The notes under the pieces: generated by a model
The model's database searches: none
What the model was told of the DNA's origin: nothing
The model's input: the letters and a program-made list of their open reading frames with translations, nothing else
Made by a program: the position numbers and the translations under genes
Source of the DNA: Draconibacterium sp.
Lineage (GTDB): Bacteria; Bacteroidota; Bacteroidia; Bacteroidales; Prolixibacteraceae
Reading direction: 5' to 3'
Length of the DNA stretch: 64,000 nucleotides
Assembly (NCBI GenBank): GCA_016705335.1
Contig: JADIYN010000008.1
Span: 1 to 64,000, forward strand
Shown here: piece after piece, positions 58,606-64,000 of the stretch
Layout: every line of letters begins with the position of its first letter
How positions within the stretch are numbered: the first letter of the stretch is position 1

Positions 58606-59571
58606 ATGTCTAACGCCATTTCATCTTTATTTGCTGGGTTCAAAAAGTCCCCCTTGGGGGATTTAGGGGGCTTGGGATTTAAAGGGCTGTCAAGCGATAA
58701 AATAACCAAAGCAGTTCTCCTTCTCTCTTCTTTCATCATTTTACTGGTGGCGGGCGGAATGGTTTATTCATTGGTTGAAGGTGCAATTCCGGCTTTCAAA
58801 GAATTTGGAGTTGGTTTTATTTTTTCGAATAACTGGAATCCGACAAGCGGCAGCGAAAATTATGGTGCACTTCCATTTATTGCGGGAACCATAATAACAT
58901 CTGTTTTGGCACTGTTAATAAGTTTCCCGCTTTCCTTCTCAGCCTCGTTGTTTTTGGGCGAATATTACCGCGGCACAAAGATGGCAAAAGTACTTGGAAT
59001 GATGGTTGATCTGCTTGCAGGAATTCCTTCAATTGTTTATGGTTTGTGGGCCTTTTACGTATTAAGGCCGTTTTTAATTTCTCTGGGTTTGCCCAACCAG
59101 GGATTCGGAGTTTTTACAGCCAGCATTATTTTGGCAATTATGATTATTCCTTATGCAACTTCACTTAGCAACGAAATTATTGCGATGGTTCCCAATGAAT
59201 TAAAAGAAGCTGCTTACTCACTGGGAGCCACAAAATCGGAAGTAATTATAAACGTTACAATTCCTTCTGCACGTTCAGGGATTATTGCCGGATATATCTT
59301 GTCGTTTGGCCGGGCGCTTGGCGAAACCATGGCAGTTACAATGATTATTGGCAACAGCAATGTTGTTCCCGACGGGCTGTTTAGTACAGGAAACACAATG
59401 GCCAGCGTTATTGCAAACCAATTTGGCGAAGCCGACGGACTTAAACTCAGTTCGTTAATAGCTATCGGATTGTTACTATTTCTTTTAACCGGAATAATTA
59501 ATGCAATTGGTAAATTCATTATAAAAAGATGGCCTAAAATAATTCGATTTTACTTTCAAAACAGGATTTAA
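58606..59571 (+). CDS. pstC: Phosphate ABC transporter permease PstC
   Basis: PstC is one of the two membrane subunits of the high-affinity phosphate transporter. The 321-residue protein has six membrane segments. Family blocks are FIAGTIITSVLALLISFPLS, FLGEYYRGTKMA, LAGIPSIVYGLWA, IPYATSLSNEIIAMVP and KEAAYSLGATKSEVI. The EAA loop continues into GIIAGYILSFGRALGETMAV. The first 25 residues include SPLGDLGGLG, which is translated from a dispersed GC-rich repeat, so the true start could be further in, but no other ATG fits before SDKITK. Confidence 0.94.
   Translation: MSNAISSLFAGFKKSPLGDLGGLGFKGLSSDKITKAVLLLSSFIILLVAGGMVYSLVEGAIPAFKEFGVGFIFSNNWNPTSGSENYGALPFIAGTIITSVLALLISFPLSFSASLFLGEYYRGTKMAKVLGMMVDLLAGIPSIVYGLWAFYVLRPFLISLGLPNQGFGVFTASIILAIMIIPYATSLSNEIIAMVPNELKEAAYSLGATKSEVIINVTIPSARSGIIAGYILSFGRALGETMAVTMIIGNSNVVPDGLFSTGNTMASVIANQFGEADGLKLSSLIAIGLLLFLLTGIINAIGKFIIKRWPKIIRFYFQNRI
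58644..58671. repeat. Dispersed GC-rich repeat translated inside pstC
   Basis: GTCCCCCTTGGGGGATTTAG followed by GGGGGC lies in frame after codon 13 of pstC and encodes SPLGDLGGL. A related copy lies at 12938-12960. Confidence 0.65.
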
Positions 59572-59583
59572 AGAATTGCAAAA

Positions 59584-60471
59584 ATGACCACAGTCATAAA
59601 TAAAATAGATATTGACAACTTAAAGTCCCGGACTTTAAAGGACTCTTTTTATAAAGGGTTGGTAATTGTATTGTCACTTGTTACAATTTCACCAATTGTA
59701 TTGATTATATATGAACTGATTGCGAAAGGAATCAAACAAATAAGTTTCGATTTCATACTAAAAACACCGCCAAACAGCTACGAAGCAATGACAGCTTTAA
59801 ATGCAGGAGAAATAATTCCCGGCGGGATTGCAAACGGAATAACCGGAACTTTAATAATGGTAATAATGGCTTCGGTATTTGCCATACCAATCGGGGTAGT
59901 TGCAGGCATTTACCTTTATGAAAACCCGGGAAAATTCCTGGCGAATTTTACCCGCAACGTTTCTGATATTTTACAGGGAGTTCCATCTATTGTGTTGGGT
60001 TTGATCGCCTACATTTGGGTTGTAAAAAATATTACAAACGGATATTCTGCCCTGGCGGGAAGCGTTTCGCTGGCAATTATGATGCTGCCAATGATCGTTC
60101 GCTCAACAGAAGAGACTTTAAAAATGATCCCGATAAGTATAAAAGAAGCAGCCCTGGCTCTGGGAGTTCCCTATTATAAAGTGATAATTAAAATACTGAT
60201 ACCGACAGGATTCAGTGGTTTATTAACCGGTATTTTACTTGGTATTTCAAGGGTTTTGGGCGAAACCGCACCGTTAATGTTAACAGCCCTCGGAAGTACA
60301 ATGATAAACCTCGATATTACAAAACCAACAAGTGCAATTCCATTGTTAATCTGGGAATTTTACAACGACCCAAATATGGTCGGTTTAATTTGGAGTTCAT
60401 CACTCCTTTTAATGATAATGGTTTTAACTTTAAACATTGTTTCAAAACAAATAGCTGCCAGAACAAAATAA
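59584..60471 (+). CDS. pstA: Phosphate ABC transporter permease PstA
   Basis: PstA is the second membrane subunit. The 295-residue protein has six membrane segments, with GGIANGITGTLIMVIMASV, PIGVVAGIYLYENP, ILQGVPSIVLGLIAYIW, SLAIMMLPMIVRSTEETLKM and the EAA loop KEAALALGVPYYKVI, then GLLTGILLGISRVLGETAPLM. It starts 12 bases after pstC and ends 4 bases before pstB. The frame is intact. Confidence 0.95.
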   Translation: MTTVINKIDIDNLKSRTLKDSFYKGLVIVLSLVTISPIVLIIYELIAKGIKQISFDFILKTPPNSYEAMTALNAGEIIPGGIANGITGTLIMVIMASVFAIPIGVVAGIYLYENPGKFLANFTRNVSDILQGVPSIVLGLIAYIWVVKNITNGYSALAGSVSLAIMMLPMIVRSTEETLKMIPISIKEAALALGVPYYKVIIKILIPTGFSGLLTGILLGISRVLGETAPLMLTALGSTMINLDITKPTSAIPLLIWEFYNDPNMVGLIWSSSLLLMIMVLTLNIVSKQIAARTK

Positions 60472-60475
60472 AAAA

Positions 60476-61258
60476 ATGACAGAAAACTCAATAAATATAA
60501 AAGATCCGGTACTATCAATCCGTAACCTTTCAGTTTCGTATGATAAGGGAAAATATGCTGTCAACAATGTTTCGGCTGACATTAAACGAAACAGCGTAAC
60601 CGCTATAATGGGACCTTCGGGTTGCGGGAAAAGTACTCTTTTGCGCGCCATTAACCGGATGCACGAACTCTACGAAAACATTGAAACAAAAGGGACTTTG
60701 ATATTGAATGGAAAAGATATCTCGGACATGCCAACCATTAAATTGCGAAGAATGTCCTGAATGGTTTTTCAACGTCCCAATCCTTTTCCAACCATGAGTA
60801 TTTATGATAATGTGATTGCCGGTTATAAACTCAACGGAATCAGGTTAAAGAAAACTGAACGCGATGAAATAGTTGAACGCTCGCTAACTGATGTTACGCT
60901 TTGGGATGAAGTAAAAGACACGCTTTACAAAAAAGGCAGTTTCCTTTCGGGAGGACAGCAACAAAGGCTTTGCATTGCTCGGGCGCTGGCTTTTAATCCC
61001 GAAGTTATTTTGCTCGATGAACCAACTTCGGCGCTCGACCCAATTTCGACAGCAAAAATTGAAGATTTACTTGTGAAATTAAAAGAGAATTATTCAATTT
61101 TGATGGTTACACACAATATGTCGCAGGCAGCGCGAATTTCAGATTATTCAATGTTTATGTACCTTGGCGAACTTGTGGAATACGGCAAAACCAAGGATAT
61201 GTTTACAAATCCAAAAGACCGCCGTACCGAGGAATATTTAACCGGAAAATTTGGTTGA
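60476..61258 (+). CDS. pstB: Phosphate ABC transporter ATPase PstB, interrupted by one TGA
   Basis: PstB powers phosphate import and, with PhoU, reports phosphate status to a PhoR-type kinase. Walker A GPSGCGKSTLLRAINRMHE, the Q-loop region MVFQRPNPFPTMSIYDNV, signature LSGGQQQRLCIARALA, Walker B VILLDEPTSALDP and the switch His in LMVTHNM are all present. Codon 95 (60758-60760) is TGA where family members have glycine (RR-x-x-G-MVFQ), so GGA to TGA is the simplest change. The reading frame is the same on both sides. Repaired length is 260 residues. It is either a real nonsense mutation or a base-call error. Confidence 0.92.
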
Positions 61259-61286
61259 TTTTTTACTTCACTAAAATTAAAAAGAG

Positions 61287-61973
61287 ATGACTACAAAAAA
61301 AGATGATGCCATAAACAGTATAATGAGTGAATTTGAAGAATTCGCCAATTTGGTTCTTCATCAGCTTGATTTATTGGAGAAACTGATTTCATCAGGAGAA
61401 ACAAAACTTTCAGACGATTTGAGCAAAGAATTGATTTCAAATGAAAAAAAGCTTGATAAGATGGAGGTTAAGATCAGTGATAAAATTGTGAATACAATTG
61501 TCTTGTACCAACCGGTTGCATCTGATATCAGAAGGATTTTTGCCTGTTTCCGGATTGTTAACAGTCTTGAACGGATTGGCGATATGGTAATTACAATTGT
61601 TGACGCGGTTCAGAATATAAAAACCCTTAAGATTTATGCTGAATTGAATGACGTAATCACAAACATGCTGATAAATAGTTCAAACATGGTAAACAAAGCC
61701 TTGCTTGCATATATAAATGATGATAGAGAATATGCCATTTGGACAATAAAAAATGACACGGTTGTTGACGAAATCAACAAAAAAATGCTAAAAAAAGCCA
61801 TCAAAAAAAGCAGTGACAGCAACGAGGAAAACAAACAGCTTTTTATCAGTTTTATAAGCATGAACAGCGTTGTAACAAACATTGAACGAATTGCCGGCCA
61901 CGCTACCAACATTGCTGAAGCTGCCATTTATTCAATTGAAGGGAAAGACATTCGACACAAACCGATTGATTGA
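61287..61973 (+). CDS. phoU: Phosphate signalling protein PhoU
   Basis: PhoU links the Pst transporter to the PhoR-type kinase and dampens Pho expression when phosphate is plentiful. The 228-residue all-helical protein has two PhoU repeats, with metal-binding-type segments VASDIRRIFACFRIVNSLERIGDM in the first and SFISMNSVVTNIERIAGHATNIAEA in the second. It follows pstB by 28 bases. The complete gene order porin-pstSCAB-phoU-regulator-kinase is seen here. Confidence 0.94.
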   Translation: MTTKKDDAINSIMSEFEEFANLVLHQLDLLEKLISSGETKLSDDLSKELISNEKKLDKMEVKISDKIVNTIVLYQPVASDIRRIFACFRIVNSLERIGDMVITIVDAVQNIKTLKIYAELNDVITNMLINSSNMVNKALLAYINDDREYAIWTIKNDTVVDEINKKMLKKAIKKSSDSNEENKQLFISFISMNSVVTNIERIAGHATNIAEAAIYSIEGKDIRHKPID

Positions 61974-62101
61974 TTATTTAATTAGTATAGAGATTTGATT
62001 ATCAAGTATTTTGATAAAGAATTTAGAAAATGAGTATTTCTGGAAATATCCAAAATCGAATATTCAATATCCAAATATTTAAACTGAAACTCAGAACTTT
62101 G

Positions 62102-62119
62102 TCCCGATAGCTATCGGGA
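62102..62119. repeat. Dispersed palindrome TCCCGATAGCTATCGGGA
   Basis: A perfect 18-bp palindrome upstream of the response regulator, followed by AACTTTAAACTT-type sequence. The same core occurs at 16741-16757 and 30223-30240. Confidence 0.75.
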
Positions 62120-62138
62120 TGAACTTTAAACTTGTAAT

Positions 62139-62816
62139 ATGGCAACACAAAAAATATTAATAGTTGACGACGAAAAGGATTTATGCGAAATCCTTGAATT
62201 CAACCTGATTAGCGAAGGTTACGAAACAGAAACAGCACATTCGGCAGAATCCGCATTGAAAAAAAACCTGCACGAATTCGATTTGATTTTACTCGATGTG
62301 ATGATGGGAGAAATGTCGGGTTATAAAATGGCAGCTAAAATTCGAAAAGACTTACAACTCTCCATACCAATCATTTTTCTAACAGCCAGGACTTCGGAGA
62401 ATGATTTGCTGACAGGCTTTAACGTAGGTGGCGATGATTATATTTCAAAACCTTTTTCAATAAAAGAAGTAATTGCCCGTGTAAAAGCCATTCTGAAAAG
62501 AGGAATTACAGAATCGTTTTCGGGCAATATTTTAAAAGCCAACGATTTGGAACTTGACACAAACAGCAAATCGGTTAGCATTGAAAACAAAACTGTAAAC
62601 CTTACACGAAAAGAATATGAAATACTGGCTTTGCTGCTAAAACATCAGGGCCAATATATTTCGAGGGAAGAAATATTAAACCGTGTTTGGAGCGACGATG
62701 TAATAGTAACCGAGCGAAATGTTGACGTAAACATTGCCCGTTTACGCAAAAAAATTGGCAATTACGGCGATTTTGTAAAAGGAAAATCGGGGTATGGTTA
62801 TGCGTTTAGTATGTAA
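62139..62816 (+). CDS. PhoB-like response regulator
   Basis: A 225-residue OmpR/PhoB-family regulator. The receiver has KILIVDDEKDLCEIL, the phospho-acceptor Asp53 in LILLDVMMGEMSG, FLTART and DDYISKPFSIKEV. The DNA-binding domain has LTRKEYEILALLLKHQGQYISREEIL and NVDVNIARLRKKIGNYGDFVKGKSGYGYAF. With the kinase gene after it and phoU before it, it is the best candidate for the protein that binds the TGTAACA repeats. The other regulator at 51.4 kb is the alternative. Confidence 0.92.
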   Translation: MATQKILIVDDEKDLCEILEFNLISEGYETETAHSAESALKKNLHEFDLILLDVMMGEMSGYKMAAKIRKDLQLSIPIIFLTARTSENDLLTGFNVGGDDYISKPFSIKEVIARVKAILKRGITESFSGNILKANDLELDTNSKSVSIENKTVNLTRKEYEILALLLKHQGQYISREEILNRVWSDDVIVTERNVDVNIARLRKKIGNYGDFVKGKSGYGYAFSM

Positions 62817-62893
62817 AAGCCTTTCCCCAACCCTCTCCAAAAGAAAGAGAGCGTAAGAAAAAAGAATAAGATACAATTTAAAAATATAGCATA

Positions 62894-64000
62894 GTGCCAC
62901 TACATCAATCATTCAGAAGGAAAATATTTATCTATTTTATTGCAGTTTTTTTACTGTTTACTGTTGCAATACTTCTATTTCAGCTTCAGCGTGAACGGGA
63001 GTTTAAAAAAGCACAACTTGAAAATACACTCGAAAATGTAACTGAGGTTGCACACAATTTTATTGATTTTTACAAGCTCAATAAAACCGGCGATTTTAAT
63101 CGTGCCGACACATTAAAATCGCTGATTCCGCAAAATAATATCCGGCTGACTATTATTGATAAAAAAGGCAAAGTACTGTATGACAGTTTTGTGGCGGATT
63201 ATTCAAACATGGAAAACCATTTTCAACGGCCCGAAATTCAGAAAGCACTTTTCTCAGCTTTTGGTTCAAATGTGCGTCATTCAGAAACAACAAAACAGGA
63301 GTTTTATTATTACGCCCGGAATTACGACGATTATTTTGTTCGGGCAGCAATGGTTTATGACATTCAGGTTGCCAATTTTTTAAAGGCTAATCGGTTCTTC
63401 ATCTTTTTTATTGTTATTATTTTTCTTGGTATATGGTTAATTGTTAATGTAATAACAAAACGGCTTTCCATTTCGATTACAAAGTTGAAAGACTTTGCAA
63501 TAAAGGCTGGAAGAAATGAAATGATAGAAAATGAAAATGAATTTCCTGAAAATGAACTGGGTGAAATTGGGACACAAATCGTAAAAATCTACAATAAACT
63601 GCACCGGGCAAAAGATGATGTGGCTCTTGAAAAAGATCGTTTATTTAATCACATGAACATACTGAACGAGGGGATTTCGTTTTTTAAACCCAACAAAGAA
63701 AAAATGCTGGCAAACAGTCATTTTATACAGTATATCAGTATCATTTCAAATACTTCAACAATTTCGGCAGAGCATATTTTTGAGATTCCCGAATTCAAAA
63801 AAATAAACAATTTTCTGAATGAAAACCTGGCCAAGGAAATTGAATTTCTACCCAATGAACTGCCGCAGATTGAATACACTTTCAACAAAAACGAGCAATA
63901 TTTTAAAGTGCTGTGTATTGTTTTTGCCGATAAAAGTTTTGAGATCTTGATTACCGATGTTACCCGTCCCGAAAAAAGAAGGTTACTGAAACAACAACTA
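62894..64000 (+). CDS. Sensor histidine kinase, PhoR-like (partial at right edge)
   Basis: An open frame runs from a GTG at 62894 off the window (369 residues seen). An in-frame TAA 15 bases before the GTG, and no ATG near it, fix the start. A first membrane helix (RRKIFIYFIAVFLLFTVAIL) and a periplasmic domain of about 130 residues (RADTLKSLIPQNNIRLTIID, then DYFVRAAMVY) precede a second helix (FFIFFIVIIFLGIWLIV). A HAMP-like linker and a PAS-like domain follow. The HisKA and ATPase domains lie beyond the edge. It is next to the PhoB-like regulator and probably its partner. Confidence 0.85.
   Translation, partial: MPLHQSFRRKIFIYFIAVFLLFTVAILLFQLQREREFKKAQLENTLENVTEVAHNFIDFYKLNKTGDFNRADTLKSLIPQNNIRLTIIDKKGKVLYDSFVADYSNMENHFQRPEIQKALFSAFGSNVRHSETTKQEFYYYARNYDDYFVRAAMVYDIQVANFLKANRFFIFFIVIIFLGIWLIVNVITKRLSISITKLKDFAIKAGRNEMIENENEFPENELGEIGTQIVKIYNKLHRAKDDVALEKDRLFNHMNILNEGISFFKPNKEKMLANSHFIQYISIISNTSTISAEHIFEIPEFKKINNFLNENLAKEIEFLPNELPQIEYTFNKNEQYFKVLCIVFADKSFEILITDVTRPEKRRLLKQQL

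Noticed and set aside
60758..60760. TGA read as glycine or another amino acid genome-wide
   Set aside because: TGA is used as the normal stop in many intact genes here (for example the DUF1080 and phoU genes), so a changed code is not supported.

Overview
The window comes from a Bacteroidota bacterium, most likely an environmental Bacteroidales/Marinilabiliales-type species. The evidence is SprA (the type IX secretion and gliding translocon) next to ruvA, a SusC/SusD pair with companion lipoproteins, AT-rich DNA with few Shine-Dalgarno sites, and an S37 (PS-10) peptidase. The lineage is inferred; no rRNA is present.

Layout. 0-1.2 kb: a broken GH26 beta-mannanase after the tail of another gene. 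1.3-1.7 kb: an initiator tRNA flanked by two tRNA fragments, each carrying a small palindrome. 1.9-5.2 kb: a Tat-exported Gfo/Idh/MocA oxidoreductase, an S37 peptidase and a secreted cyclophilin. 5.3-11.2 kb: a SusC/SusD operon with two lipoproteins. 12.1-19.2 kb: a complete trpEGDCFBA operon preceded by a leader peptide with three consecutive Trp codons and a terminator, that is, a classical attenuator. 19.4-31.2 kb: sprA, ruvA, pdxA, leucyl aminopeptidase and a DUF4369/DUF5106-like protein. 31.5-34.5 kb: tRNA-Asn followed by a decayed 2.9-kb insertion bounded by a 10-bp repeat of the tRNA 3' end. 34.7-45.6 kb: a DUF1080 protein, an aromatic- and Ser/Arg-rich exported protein, a serine hydrolase, a decayed FtsX/MacB permease, a beta-helix protein and a phosphoesterase. 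45.7-51.3 kb: a cytochrome-c/DUF1549/DUF1553, DUF1501 and DUF2231/cytochrome-c/LRR cluster. 51.4-64 kb: phosphate genes, comprising a kinase-regulator pair, a PiT transporter with a PhoU-like tail, a DUF3124 lipoprotein, a porin, pstSCAB, phoU and a second regulator-kinase pair.

The phosphate block appears to be a Pho regulon. Between the DUF3124 gene and the porin, 11-bp-spaced repeats of TGTAACA face both ways. The trp block appears to be controlled by tryptophan supply through ribosome stalling.

Many conserved genes (GH26, susC, trpA, trpB, trpC, trpD, probably trpG, sprA, pepA-like, PiT, a response regulator, DUF1553, DUF1501) carry single-base frameshifts, and pstB has one in-frame TGA. 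Most are repaired by adding or removing one base, often in a short homopolymer. I read most of these as probable sequence or assembly errors, and I annotate such genes over their full repaired span. The FtsX/MacB permease and the genes after tRNA-Asn look truly decayed. GC-rich palindromic repeats are scattered through intergenic regions and sometimes run into coding sequence (pstC, trpG).
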